Of a stretch of 64,000 nt of DNA, positions 1 to 8,411 are shown piece after piece (the first letter of the stretch is position 1; the number at the start of each line of letters is the position of its first letter). The DNA lies in NCBI RefSeq assembly GCF_013839525.1, contig NZ_JACDIS010000002.1:434001-498000 (forward strand), given 5' to 3'. The position numbers and the translations under genes are program-made. The DNA is from Chthonobacter rhizosphaerae (lineage in GTDB: Bacteria; Pseudomonadota; Alphaproteobacteria; Rhizobiales; Pleomorphomonadaceae). Under the pieces are notes generated by a model. It saw nothing but the letters and a program-made list of their open reading frames with translations. It searched no databases and had not been told where the DNA came from.

Positions 1-928
1 CGTGTTCCGTCAGGGGGATGATGATCGCGCCGATCAGGAGGCCGACGATGCCGGAGAGGGCGGCGGAGACGAGCCATTCGACGAAGCCGTGGGCCACGTG
101 AACCATGTCGGCGACCGCGACGGCGGCGTCGTGGATGCCGTGGCCGATGGTGTCGAAGCCGTATTCCTCCAGGCCGTGGACGATGATGCCGCCGCCGACC
201 CAGATCATGGCGGCGGTACCGACGATCGCGAGGATCTTGAGGAAGACCGGCATGCCGATCACCAGGGCGCGGCCGAGGCCGCGGCCGACGCCGGTGGAGC
301 TCTTGGCGAGGGCGACGCCCGCGTCGTCGGCCTTCACGATCAGCGCCACGGCGCCGTAGACCGCGACCGTGATGCCGAGCGCCACCGCGGCGAGCACCAC
401 GGCCTTCATGACGAGGCTGTCCTCGGCCGGGATGGCCGCGAGGGTGATGGCCATGATCTCGGCGGAGAGGATGAAGTCGGTCTTGATGGCGCCGGCCACC
501 TTGGCGTTCTCGAACGCCTGCGGGTCCTGCGGTGCCGAGCCGATGTGCGCCTCGTGCTCGTGGGCGGCGTGGGGGAAGAAGGCCTCGTAGACCTTCTCGG
601 TGCCCTCATAGCAGAGATAGGCCCCGCCGAGCATGAGCAGCGGCGTGATCGCCCACGGGGCGAAGTAGCTGAGGATGAGCGCCGCCGGCAGCAGGAAAAT
701 GAGCTTGTTCTTCAGCGAACCGGCCGCGATCCTGCCGACGATCGGGATCTCCCGCTCCGCCGCGAAGCCGACCACGTAGCGGGGCGTCACCGCCGCGTCG
801 TCGATCACGACGCCGGCGGCCTTGGTGCCCGCCTTGGCGGCATGGGCGGCGACGTCGTCCAGAGAGGCGGCGGCGACCTTGGCGAGCCCCGCCACGTCGT
901 CCAGGAGTGCGATCAGGCCAATGCTCAC
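1..928 (-). CDS. DUF808 family inner-membrane protein (3' end cut by window)
   Basis: A hydrophobic protein of at least 309 residues that runs off the left edge, so only its last residues are missing. It starts with GTG at 928, preceded by a GGAGAG ribosome binding site 7 bases upstream; the first residues read MSIGLIALLDDVAGLAKVAA, the typical N-terminus of the DUF808 (YedI-like) family. A segment around residue 100 reads PLLMLGGAYLCYEGTEK, also a family hallmark, and several long hydrophobic stretches follow. Members are about 300 to 320 residues, so the missing part is short. The biochemical role is unknown; DUF808 proteins are multi-pass membrane proteins with no established substrate. 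No operon partner is visible, since the next gene downstream lies outside the window. Confidence 0.85.
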   Translation of the reverse strand, partial: MSIGLIALLDDVAGLAKVAAASLDDVAAHAAKAGTKAAGVVIDDAAVTPRYVVGFAAEREIPIVGRIAAGSLKNKLIFLLPAALILSYFAPWAITPLLMLGGAYLCYEGTEKVYEAFFPHAAHEHEAHIGSAPQDPQAFENAKVAGAIKTDFILSAEIMAITLAAIPAEDSLVMKAVVLAAVALGITVAVYGAVALIVKADDAGVALAKSSTGVGRGLGRALVIGMPVFLKILAIVGTAAMIWVGGGIIVHGLEEYGFDTIGHGIHDAAVAVADMVHVAHGFVEWLVSAALSGIVGLLIGAIIIPLTEH

Positions 929-1325
929 GGGGTTTCTCTCCTGGTCGGTGGCGCCTGCCTGGGCAAACGCGCGAACAGCCGTTCTGCTCCATCCATCGCA
1001 TAGGCGAGAAGCGGGACGATGAACAAGGGGCTGGATGAGGGGCCACTCGTCGCGGACGTCCCCATTCTCCCGTGATGCCGTCATCCCGCCGAAAGCCGGG
1101 ATCCAACCGAATGCGCCGCAACCCGCACCGGCGCAATTGACGGTGCCGGCGGTTGGGCCCCGGCTTCCGCCGGGGTGACGCTTGGGATGAAGGGACGGAG
1201 GACATCGACCACGTCTCCCATCCTCCACTTTGTCACAGTCCGCGAAGGCGGACGACTCACGCATTCTCCTCGAAACGCGTAGCTTGTCCGGCGGAGCCGG
1301 CCGACAACGAGGTTGAAATCCCCCC
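929..1325. other. Intergenic stretch with an inverted repeat pair, no gene seen
   Basis: About 400 bases between the DUF808 start and the smpB stop. The only clear structure is a pair of palindromic repeat elements (separate entry). A weaker hairpin near 1286-1307, just beyond the smpB stop on the minus strand, could help end that transcript but has no clear T-tract. No coding frame here resembles a known protein. Confidence 0.6.
1078..1180. repeat. Family I palindromic repeat, inverted pair
   Basis: Two elements face each other: 1080-1108 (core CCGAAAGCCGGGATCCAACC) and 1150-1180 (core GGCCCCGGCTTCCGCCGGGG). Each has its own hairpin with arms of the CCCGGC/GCCGGG type, and the second is a diverged reverse complement of the first, with about 45 bases between. 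The same family recurs near 34.85-35.35, 43.5-43.8 and 56.84-56.94 kb. The pair arrangement resembles REP/BIME elements of other bacteria, by analogy only. Confidence 0.8.
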
Positions 1326-1805
1326 TCAGTCCCGGCTCTTCATCAGCCGCGCCTTCTCCCGGTTCCAGTCGCGTTCCTTGCTGGCCTGGCGCTTGTCGTG
1401 GGTCTTCTTGCCCTGGGCGAGCGCGATCTCCAGCTTGGCCCGGCCGCGATCGTTGAAGTAGAGACGGAGCGGCACGATGGTCATGCCCTCGCGTTGGACG
1501 GCGGCGAGGAGACGGGAGATCTGGCGGCGGTGCAGGAGGAGTTTGCGCGGCCGGCGAGTCTCGTGGTTGAAGCGATTCGCCTGCAGGTATTCGGGGATGT
1601 AGGCGTTGTAGAGATAGATCTCGTCGCCCCGCGCGCCCGCATAGGCATCGCCGAGGTTCGTCCGCCCCTGGCGGAGCGACTTCACCTCGGTGCCGGTCAG
1701 CATGATGCCGGCCTCGATCTTGTCGCCGATGGCGAAATTGTAGCGCGCCTGGCGGTTGTCGGCGACGATCTTCTTCGGCGGCTCGGTGGCCTTCTTGGCA
1801 TTCAT
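1326..1805 (-). CDS. smpB: SsrA-binding protein SmpB
   Basis: SmpB binds tmRNA and brings it to stalled ribosomes for trans-translation. The 159-residue product has the expected length. Its N-terminal half shows the oligonucleotide-binding fold sequence ([20 protein letters not shown], then EVKSLRQGR), followed by [16 protein letters not shown]. The basic C-terminal tail ([15 protein letters not shown] and on to the end) is the part that enters the decoding centre. It starts 16 bases after the dapA stop, so dapA-smpB is probably one transcript, an order often seen in Rhizobiales. The tmRNA gene itself was not seen in this window. Confidence 0.97.
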   Translation of the reverse strand: MNAKKATEPPKKIVADNRQARYNFAIGDKIEAGIMLTGTEVKSLRQGRTNLGDAYAGARGDEIYLYNAYIPEYLQANRFNHETRRPRKLLLHRRQISRLLAAVQREGMTIVPLRLYFNDRGRAKLEIALAQGKKTHDKRQASKERDWNREKARLMKSRD

Positions 1806-1821
1806 CTGCGGTCTGCCGGCC

Positions 1822-2697
1822 TCAATGGAGGAGGCCGGCGTGCTCCAGAGCGGACTTGAGCGCCGCCTCCGTGGACGAGGTCACGGAAACGAGCGGCAGG
1901 CGAAGCTCGTTCCCCATCTTGCCCATGAGCGAGAGCGCGTACTTGGCGCCCTGCGGGTTGGGCTCGATGAAGAGCGCCTGGTGCAGCGGAAACAGCCGGT
2001 CCTGGATCTTCAGGGCGGCGGCGTAGTCGCCCTTCAGGCAGGCTTCCTGGAAGGCCGCGCAGAGGCGCGGCGCCACGTTGGCCGTGACCGAGATGCAACC
2101 GTGGCCGCCGTGGGCCATGAAGGCGAGCGCGGTGCCGTCCTCGCCGGAGAGCTGGAGGAAGTCCGGCCCCATGGCGTGGCGCTGGGCGCTGACGCGCTCC
2201 AGCTTGGCGGTGGCGTCCTTCACGCCGACGATGTTCTTCAGCTCGAACAGCCGCGCCATCGTCTCCACCGACATGTCGATCACCGACCGCGGGGGGATGT
2301 TGTAGATGATGATCGGGATGCCGACGGCGTCGTTGATCGCCTTGAAGTGCCGGTAGAGGCCTTCCTGGTTCGGCTTGTTGTAGTAGGGCGTGACCACGAG
2401 CAGGCCGTTCGCCCCCGCCTTCTCGGCGTGGCGGGCGAGGTCGATCGCCTCCAGGGTGTTGTTGGAGCCGGCGCCGGCGATCACCGGCACCCGGCCGTTC
2501 GCCACGCGGATGGCGGTCTCGACCACCTTTTTGTGCTCGTCGTGGCTGAGAGTCGGGCTTTCGCCCGTGGTGCCAACCGGCACCAGGCCATGGCTGCCCT
2601 CCGTGATCTGCCAATCGACGAACGCCTCGAAGGCGGCCCAGTCGACGGCTTCGTCGCGGAACGGCGTGACGAGCGCGGTGATCGACCCCTTGAACAT
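1822..2697 (-). CDS. dapA: 4-hydroxy-tetrahydrodipicolinate synthase
   Basis: DapA condenses pyruvate with aspartate semialdehyde, the first committed step to diaminopimelate and lysine. The 291-residue length matches the family. Visible catalytic features are GTTGES (residues 42-47; Thr43 and Thr44), the PYYNKP loop (104-109), Tyr132 and the Schiff-base Lys160 in GVKDAT. I chose the ATG at 2697 ([13 protein letters not shown]), the usual family start. An in-frame ATG at 2715 would add six residues, but its GGGAG box abuts the codon. The frame stays open upstream to about 2913 with low-complexity sequence that is not part of the family. It lies directly upstream of smpB and divergently from the lytic transglycosylase. 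Confidence 0.97.
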   Translation of the reverse strand: MFKGSITALVTPFRDEAVDWAAFEAFVDWQITEGSHGLVPVGTTGESPTLSHDEHKKVVETAIRVANGRVPVIAGAGSNNTLEAIDLARHAEKAGANGLLVVTPYYNKPNQEGLYRHFKAINDAVGIPIIIYNIPPRSVIDMSVETMARLFELKNIVGVKDATAKLERVSAQRHAMGPDFLQLSGEDGTALAFMAHGGHGCISVTANVAPRLCAAFQEACLKGDYAAALKIQDRLFPLHQALFIEPNPQGAKYALSLMGKMGNELRLPLVSVTSSTEAALKSALEHAGLLH

Positions 2698-2997
2698 GAC
2701 GGCTTTCTTTTTCATCTCCCGCCGGACGGATGCCACTCCGGCGTCGTGGTCGGCGGACAATAGTGTGCGGGCGGGGCAAGAACAACAGCCAAGGTGGCCG
2801 TTCGCGCGCGTCGCGGTCGCAGCCCCCGGTCCGCCGGGATCGGGGCGGGCCGGCGGCATTTTTACGGCCGGCCCGGGCCAGATGGCGCCACCCGTCAAGG
2901 GTTCATAAACCAAGGCGGATCATATTAAGGTATCGTCAAGTTCTGGCGGCGGGCGGAGGACCAGGCCCGTCGCCGCCGAAGGTCCGGAGTCTGACGC

Positions 2998-5073
2998 ATG
3001 GCCCTCCCCCCGCGCCTCACCCGCTTCGCCGCGCTCTTCATGGCCGGCACGATGGCGGCGTCGACCGTCGCCGAGACGGCCGCCATCGCCGCCCCGCCGG
3101 TCGCGCCGCTGACGCCGCCCGTACTGGCGGCTCCGGCGGTCGGCACGGCGGCCGATCTCGCCGCGCCGGTGATCGAGGTGGCGGCGGACGGTCTGAGGCA
3201 GGCGCTGAAGGCGGTCGGCTTGAACAAGTACCAGGAGGCCAAGCGGATCGCCGCCGGGCTGTCGCCGCTCGACCGGGACATCGTGACCTGGATGGCGATC
3301 CGGCGCGACGTGTCCGGCCTGACGCCCAGCATGATCACCGAGTTCGCGGCCCGCAATCCGCACTGGCCGTCGGTCGCGATGATGCGCCGCCGGGCCGAGG
3401 TGGCGCTGGCGCGCCAGAAGATGCCGCCGCGCGACGTGGTGGCGGCGTTCGGGGCCTCCGAGCCGATCACCGAGCAAGGCATCCGGGCGCTCGCCCGCGC
3501 GCACCTGGCGCTCGGCGACACCAAGCGGGCGGCCGCGGCCATCCACACGCTGTGGACCACCGAGACCCTGTCGCCGGAGGAGGACGCGGCCATCCTGAAG
3601 GAGTTCGGGTCCGCGCTGTCCAAGAGCCAGATCAAGGGCCGTTTCGACTACCTGATGTACAACGACCGGGTGGTGCAGGCGTCGAACATCGGCAAGCGCC
3701 TCGGCGCCGGCTACGTGGCGCTCGCGGACGCCCGCGCGGCGGTGCTGCGCGATCAGAAGGACGCGGCGCGCAAGCTCGATTCGGTGCCGGCGGACCTGCG
3801 CAAGCAGCCGTCCTACCTGTTCACCCTGGCGGAATTCCGCCGCCGGGCCGACCGTCCGGAAGCGGCGGCCGAAGCCCTGCTGGCCGCCGGCTCCGACCCG
3901 GCGGTGCTGATCGACCCGGACCACTGGTGGATCGAGCGGCGCATCGTCTCGCGCGATCTCGCCGAGAAGGGCAACGCCAAGCTCGCCTACAAGGTGGCGG
4001 CGGCCCATCGGGGCGGCAACGCCGAGACGCTGGCGGAGGCGCATTTCCACGCCGGCTGGTACGCCCTGCGGTTCCTGAACGACCACGCCACGGCGGCCAA
4101 GCACTTCCAGGCGCTCGCGGGCGTCGGCCAGAAGCCGATCACCCGGTCGCGCGCCCACTACTGGCTCGGCCGCAGCGCCGAGGCGGCCGGGCGCATCGAC
4201 GAGGCGCGCGGCTGGTACACCAAGGCGGCCGGCGACCCGGTGGCCTTTTACGGCCAGCTCGCCAGGGTGAAGCTCGGCGCCGAGAAACTCGGCCTGCCGC
4301 AGATCCCCAAGCCCAGCGACGCCGACCGGACCGCCTTCGGGCGCAACGACCTCGTCCGCGTCATGGCGCGGCTGATCGAGGCCGGCTTCGAGGGCGACGC
4401 GGCCTTCCTCTATCCCGAGCTGGCGCGCCAGCTGCCGACCGCCGGCCAGCTGGCGCTGCTGACCTCCTACCTGGAGGCTCGCGGCGACCACCGCGGGGCC
4501 CTGCAGGTGGGCAAGGTGGCGGTGGAGCGCGGCATGGGCGTGGAACGCCTCGCCTATCCGCTGAACGCCATTCCGGAATCGGCGCGGAACCAGAAGGCGG
4601 TGGAGACCGCCATGGTCTACGCCATAGCCCGCCAGGAGAGCGCCTTCGACCCGGCCGCCGTGAGCAGCGCCGGCGCGCTCGGCCTGCTGCAGCTGATGCC
4701 GGGCACCGCCCAGGCGACCGCGCGGGCGCTCGGCGTCTCCTATTCCAAGGGCAAGCTGACGACAGACCCGGGCTACAACGCCACCCTCGGGGCGGCGCAC
4801 CTGCGCGAGCTCGTGGACGCCTACGGCGGGTCGTACATCCTCACCTTCGCGGCCTACAACGCGGGCTCGCGCCGGGTGAACGAGTGGATCCAGCGCTTCG
4901 GCGACCCGCGCGACGGCCGTATCGACCCGGTGGACTGGATCGAGATGATCCCCTACGGCGAGACCCGCAACTACGTGCAGCGGGTGACCGAGAACCTGCA
5001 GGTCTACCGGGAGCGGCTGGACGGCGGCCGGCTGAGGATCATCGACGACCTCCGTCGCGGCAGCGGCACCTGA
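2998..5073 (+). CDS. Soluble lytic murein transglycosylase (Slt70-like)
   Basis: A periplasmic enzyme that cleaves peptidoglycan between MurNAc and GlcNAc with formation of the 1,6-anhydro ring. The 691-residue protein starts with a signal-peptide-like segment (hydrophobic residues about 10-32, Ala-rich). A long alpha-helical superhelix region of the Slt70 type follows (about 50-520), with TPR-like stretches such as HYWLGRSAEAAGRIDEARGW. The catalytic SLT domain lies at the C-terminus: ARQESAF with the general acid Glu547, then GALGLLQLMPGTA and FAAYNAGSRRV. Only one base separates its stop from the next gene, so the two are probably translationally coupled. Slt-type enzymes serve wall turnover and recycling. 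Confidence 0.95.
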   Translation: MALPPRLTRFAALFMAGTMAASTVAETAAIAAPPVAPLTPPVLAAPAVGTAADLAAPVIEVAADGLRQALKAVGLNKYQEAKRIAAGLSPLDRDIVTWMAIRRDVSGLTPSMITEFAARNPHWPSVAMMRRRAEVALARQKMPPRDVVAAFGASEPITEQGIRALARAHLALGDTKRAAAAIHTLWTTETLSPEEDAAILKEFGSALSKSQIKGRFDYLMYNDRVVQASNIGKRLGAGYVALADARAAVLRDQKDAARKLDSVPADLRKQPSYLFTLAEFRRRADRPEAAAEALLAAGSDPAVLIDPDHWWIERRIVSRDLAEKGNAKLAYKVAAAHRGGNAETLAEAHFHAGWYALRFLNDHATAAKHFQALAGVGQKPITRSRAHYWLGRSAEAAGRIDEARGWYTKAAGDPVAFYGQLARVKLGAEKLGLPQIPKPSDADRTAFGRNDLVRVMARLIEAGFEGDAAFLYPELARQLPTAGQLALLTSYLEARGDHRGALQVGKVAVERGMGVERLAYPLNAIPESARNQKAVETAMVYAIARQESAFDPAAVSSAGALGLLQLMPGTAQATARALGVSYSKGKLTTDPGYNATLGAAHLRELVDAYGGSYILTFAAYNAGSRRVNEWIQRFGDPRDGRIDPVDWIEMIPYGETRNYVQRVTENLQVYRERLDGGRLRIIDDLRRGSGT

Positions 5074-5074
5074 C

Positions 5075-5962
5075 ATGATCGCCCGGCCGTTCGACTTCAT
5101 GGCGGCGGACGGGACCCGGCTCGGCGGCACCGTCCGCGAGCCGGCGGGGGCGACCGGCCTGCCGGTGCTCTGTCTGCCGGGCCTGACCCGCAACGGCCGG
5201 GACTTCGACGTGCTGGCCGACGCGCTCGCGTCCGGGACGTGGCCGCGGACGGTGGTGACCATGGACTTCCGGGGTCGCGGCCGGTCCGCCTTCGCGGATC
5301 CGGCCACCTACCGGCCCGACGTTGAGGCGGCGGACGTGATCGCCGGGCTCGACCACCTGGGGATCGGGACCACGGCCCTCGTCGGCACGTCGCGCGGCGG
5401 CATCGTGGGCATGATCCTCGCCGCGACGGCGCCCGCGCGGCTCGGGCCGGTGGTGCTCAACGACATCGGGCCGGTGATCGAACTCTCAGGGCTGCGGGCC
5501 ATCGCCGACCGGATGACGCTGACGCTCGGCCACGTGATCGACAGCTGGGACGCGGCGGTCGCCGACCTGAAGGCCACCATGGGGCGGACCTTCACGGCGC
5601 TCGGCGACGACGACTGGCTGGCGGTGGCGCGGGCCATGTACCGGGAGGACGAGGCGGGCCGGCCAGTGCTGGACTACGACCCCAAGCTCCTCCAGGCCTT
5701 CGCGAGCTTCGATCCGGCGGTCGGCCTGCCGCCGTTCTGGCCGCTCTACGAGGCGCTGAAGGACCGGCCGGTGCTGGTGATCCGGGGCGAACGCTCCGAC
5801 CTCCTCTCCGAGGCGACCGTGGCGGAGATGGCCGCGCGCCTGCCCCGCGTCACCGTGCACCGGGTTCCGGACCAGGGACACGCGCCGCTTCTGACCGACG
5901 CGGCGACCATCGGGGTGATCCGGAGCTTCCTGGACGGGGCGGACGCAGGCGCCGGACGCTGA
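5075..5962 (+). CDS. Alpha/beta hydrolase
   Basis: A 295-residue cytoplasmic-type alpha/beta hydrolase with no signal peptide. The nucleophile elbow is GTSRGG with Ser106; PGLTRNGRDFD near residue 30 gives the oxyanion-hole region, MDFRGRGRS follows, and the C-terminal PDQGHAPLL carries the catalytic His269. The acid is probably Asp in GERSDLL near residue 237. The fold covers esterases, lactonases, C-C hydrolases and dehalogenases, and the sequence does not settle which substrate is used. The start lies one base past the transglycosylase stop, so co-expression is likely, but no shared function is evident. metC follows after 80 bases. Confidence 0.9.
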   Translation: MIARPFDFMAADGTRLGGTVREPAGATGLPVLCLPGLTRNGRDFDVLADALASGTWPRTVVTMDFRGRGRSAFADPATYRPDVEAADVIAGLDHLGIGTTALVGTSRGGIVGMILAATAPARLGPVVLNDIGPVIELSGLRAIADRMTLTLGHVIDSWDAAVADLKATMGRTFTALGDDDWLAVARAMYREDEAGRPVLDYDPKLLQAFASFDPAVGLPPFWPLYEALKDRPVLVIRGERSDLLSEATVAEMAARLPRVTVHRVPDQGHAPLLTDAATIGVIRSFLDGADAGAGR

Positions 5963-6042
5963 TCGCTTTCCCGGCTGGGCGAAATCGGATAACCCGGAAA
6001 AGCATTCCCTCCTTTCCGAGCCCCGCGAGGCAGCCGTCGCTC

Positions 6043-7242
6043 ATGGCCCACACGCCCGAAGACCCGACCACCGATACCCGCCCGATGACCCAGGAAACCC
6101 TGCTCGCCCATGGCGGCCGGCACCCGCGGGAGCACCATGGCTTCGTGAACCCGCCGGTCTACCATGGCTCGACGGTGACCTTTCCGGACACGGCGACGCT
6201 CCTGTCGGGCCAGCAGCGCTACACCTACGGCCGGCACGGCAGCCCGACCATGGACGGGCTGAAGGAACTCCTGGCCGCGCTGGAGGGCGCCGAGACGGTG
6301 GTGCTCTGCCCTTCGGGCCTTTCGGCCGTGACGACCGCCATCCTGGCGGTGGTGGGCGCGGGCGGGCACATCCTCGTGACGGACAGCGCCTATGCGCCGG
6401 CCCGCCAGTTCTGCAACACGCTGGCGAAATCCTTCGGGATCGAGACCACCTACTACGACCCGACGATCGGCGCCGGTGTGGAGGCGCTGATCCAGCCGAA
6501 CACCAAGGCGATCTACACCGAAACGCCGGGCTCGCTGACGTTCGAGATGCAGGATCTCGACGCGATCGCGGCGGTCGCCCGCCGGCGCGACCTGATGGTG
6601 GTGACCGACAACACCTGGGCGACGCCGCTCTACTACAAGCCGCTCGCCCACGGGGCCGACCTGTCGCTGATGGCCGGGACGAAGTACGTGGTCGGGCACT
6701 CGGACGCGCTGCTCGGCACCGTGGCGGCGGGCCCGCGCGCGGCGGCCGCGCTGAAGCGGGTGTACACCAACCTCGGACTCTGCGTCGGACCGGACGACGC
6801 CAACCTGGGCCTGCGCGGCCTGCGCACCCTGGGCGTGCGGCTCGCGCGGCACCACGAAAGCGGGCTGACGGTGGCGCGCTGGCTTCAGGGGCGGCCGGAG
6901 GTGGCGAAGGTGCTGCACCCCGCGCTGCCGGATTTCCCCGGCCACGACCTCTTCGCCCGCGACTTTAAGGGCGCGACCGGACTCTTCAGCTTCGTGACAC
7001 GGGAAGCGCCGCTCGACGCCGTGAAGGCCATGCTGGACGGTCTCGGCCTGTTCGGGCTCGGCTATTCGTGGGGCGGCTTCGAGAGCCTCGCCATCGTGAG
7101 CGATCCGCGCAAGATCCGCACGGCCACCACCTGGGACGAGCCCGGCCACCTGATCCGGCTGCACATCGGCCTGGAGGATCCGGCGGACCTGATCGCCGAC
7201 CTGGAAGCCGGGTTCGACCGGTTCAACGCCGCGCTCCGCTGA
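6043..7242 (+). CDS. metC: Cystathionine beta-lyase (PLP enzyme)
   Basis: A 399-residue member of the Cys/Met-metabolism PLP family, giving homocysteine, pyruvate and ammonia from cystathionine. Seen in the sequence are NPPVYHGSTVTFPD near the N-terminus, YTYGRHGSPT, the phosphate-binding region CPSGLSAVTTAIL, VVTDNTWATPLYY with the Asp that contacts the PLP ring nitrogen, and LMAGTKYVVGHSD with the PLP lysine Lys214. The C-terminal half (GLGYSWGGFESL) is typical of the MetC branch rather than gamma-synthases. No SAM riboswitch-like structure was recognised in the 80 bases upstream. It converges with the LAB_N gene, 19 bases away. Confidence 0.93.
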   Translation: MAHTPEDPTTDTRPMTQETLLAHGGRHPREHHGFVNPPVYHGSTVTFPDTATLLSGQQRYTYGRHGSPTMDGLKELLAALEGAETVVLCPSGLSAVTTAILAVVGAGGHILVTDSAYAPARQFCNTLAKSFGIETTYYDPTIGAGVEALIQPNTKAIYTETPGSLTFEMQDLDAIAAVARRRDLMVVTDNTWATPLYYKPLAHGADLSLMAGTKYVVGHSDALLGTVAAGPRAAAALKRVYTNLGLCVGPDDANLGLRGLRTLGVRLARHHESGLTVARWLQGRPEVAKVLHPALPDFPGHDLFARDFKGATGLFSFVTREAPLDAVKAMLDGLGLFGLGYSWGGFESLAIVSDPRKIRTATTWDEPGHLIRLHIGLEDPADLIADLEAGFDRFNAALR

Positions 7243-7261
7243 GGCGCGGGCGAAAGCCGGG

Positions 7262-7609
7262 TCAGCCTTGCGACCGGTCTCCGTCCGGCAGGACGGAGGC
7301 CTTCTTCTCCTTGTAGATCAGGCGGAGATTGCGCAGGTAGATGATGAGCCCGAGGCCCTGGCCGGCGATGAAGACGGGATCCTGCCGCTGGATGGCGTAG
7401 ATCAGGAGGGCCGTGCCGCCGCCGAGGGAGAAGAACCAGAAGGCCACCGGCACCACGGACCGGCGCGCCTTCTCGCTCGCCATCCACTGCACCACGAAGC
7501 GCATGGTGAAGAAGGCCTGACCGACGAAGCCGAACAGGATCCAGAAATCCCACTGGGCGACGAACACGTCGTGCAGCCAGTCGGCCACATGGGCGAACAC
7601 GTCAGGCAT
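7262..7609 (-). CDS. LAB_N domain small membrane protein
   Basis: A 115-residue protein with three or four hydrophobic segments, of the family named for similarity to the N-terminus of lipid-A-disaccharide synthase (LAB_N). Recognisable parts are FWILFGFVGQAFFTMRFVVQ, the motif SEKARRSVVPVAFW and GLIIYLRNLRLIYKEKK. The ATG at 7609 overlaps the end of the GT2 gene by 8 bases, so it is the last gene of a four-gene overlapped operon. In many proteobacteria LAB_N proteins sit beside GT2 polyprenyl-phosphate glycosyltransferases, and a role as membrane partner or flippase component is often suspected. The function is inferred from context only. Confidence 0.88.
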   Translation of the reverse strand: MPDVFAHVADWLHDVFVAQWDFWILFGFVGQAFFTMRFVVQWMASEKARRSVVPVAFWFFSLGGGTALLIYAIQRQDPVFIAGQGLGLIIYLRNLRLIYKEKKASVLPDGDRSQG

Positions 7610-8411
7610 GGGGGTGACCGATTTCCGAAACGATGGGGATCTTGCGGCGTCGCTTGCGCAGCCACCACACCCCGAAAAGATCCAGCGCGCCACGCAGGCC
7701 GCGATCGAAGATGCCGTAGTTGGAGCGGCCGAACCGGCGCGGCCGATCGACCACGTCCACGTGCACGACGCCGTAGCCCTCGCGGATAACGAGCGCCGGC
7801 AGGAAGCGGTGCCAGCCGTCGAAGAAGGGCAGGAGCAGGAAAACGGGCCGCCGGACGGCCTTCAGGCCGCAGCCGCTGTCGCGGGTGCCGTCGGCCAGGA
7901 TGGCGCCGCGGAGCGCGTTGGCGAAGCGGGAGGCGTATTTCTTGTAGACGCCGTCGGTCCGCTTCAGCCGCTGGCCGGCCGCGAGCGCCACGGACGGCCC
8001 GGCCGCCTGGAGCGCGGCCAGGAGTGCCGGAATGTAGGCCGGATCGTTCTGGCCGTCGCCATCGATGGTGACGACCACCTGACCGCGCGCCGCCAGTACG
8101 CCGGAGCGGACGGCCGAACTCTGCCCGCAGGGTACCTCGTGGCGGATGTGCCGCACCGGCTTGCCCTCCTGGCGCAGGCGCGCGAGGAGCGCGCCGGTGC
8201 TGTCGGTCGAGCCGTCGTCCACCACCACCACCTCCAGCGGGCGGGCGGCGAGCGCGGTGAGGATTTCCTCGATGAGAATGGCCAGATTGTCCGCCTCGTC
8301 CTTGGCCGGGATCACCACCGAGACGAGATCGCCGGACGCGGCGGCGGAAGAGAGCGTTGACGACATCGACGGTTCCGGTGTGCGCGCCGCTGAGACTGAG
8401 GCGCCGCTCAT
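7602..8411 (-). CDS. GT2 glycosyltransferase (polyprenyl-phosphate sugar synthase type)
   Basis: A 269-residue GT-A fold transferase of family GT2, related to dolichol-phosphate mannosyltransferase and ArnC. Visible motifs are VSVVIPAKDEADNLAIL, VVVDDGSTDSTG for nucleotide-sugar binding and VTIDGDGQNDP, which holds the metal-binding acidic residues. There are no clear C-terminal membrane spans, so it resembles the soluble DPM1 type. The start at 8411 forms an ATGA overlap with the PAP2 stop, which decides it against the in-frame ATG at 8366. The likely product is a polyprenyl-phosphate-linked sugar used as donor by the GT39 enzyme encoded first in this operon. The sugar cannot be told. Confidence 0.92.
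   Translation of the reverse strand: MSGASVSAARTPEPSMSSTLSSAAASGDLVSVVIPAKDEADNLAILIEEILTALAARPLEVVVVDDGSTDSTGALLARLRQEGKPVRHIRHEVPCGQSSAVRSGVLAARGQVVVTIDGDGQNDPAYIPALLAALQAAGPSVALAAGQRLKRTDGVYKKYASRFANALRGAILADGTRDSGCGLKAVRRPVFLLLPFFDGWHRFLPALVIREGYGVVHVDVVDRPRRFGRSNYGIFDRGLRGALDLFGVWWLRKRRRKIPIVSEIGHPHA

Noticed and set aside
2730-5307. Open frames of nearly 800 codons overlapping the transglycosylase gene on both strands
   Set aside because: They arise from high third-position GC. The products are Arg/Gly/Ala/Pro-rich with no family resemblance, while the 2998-5073 frame is a clear Slt protein.
5963-6042. SAM-type riboswitch upstream of metC
   Set aside because: The 80-base gap shows no conserved pseudoknot or stem arrangement that I could recognise.
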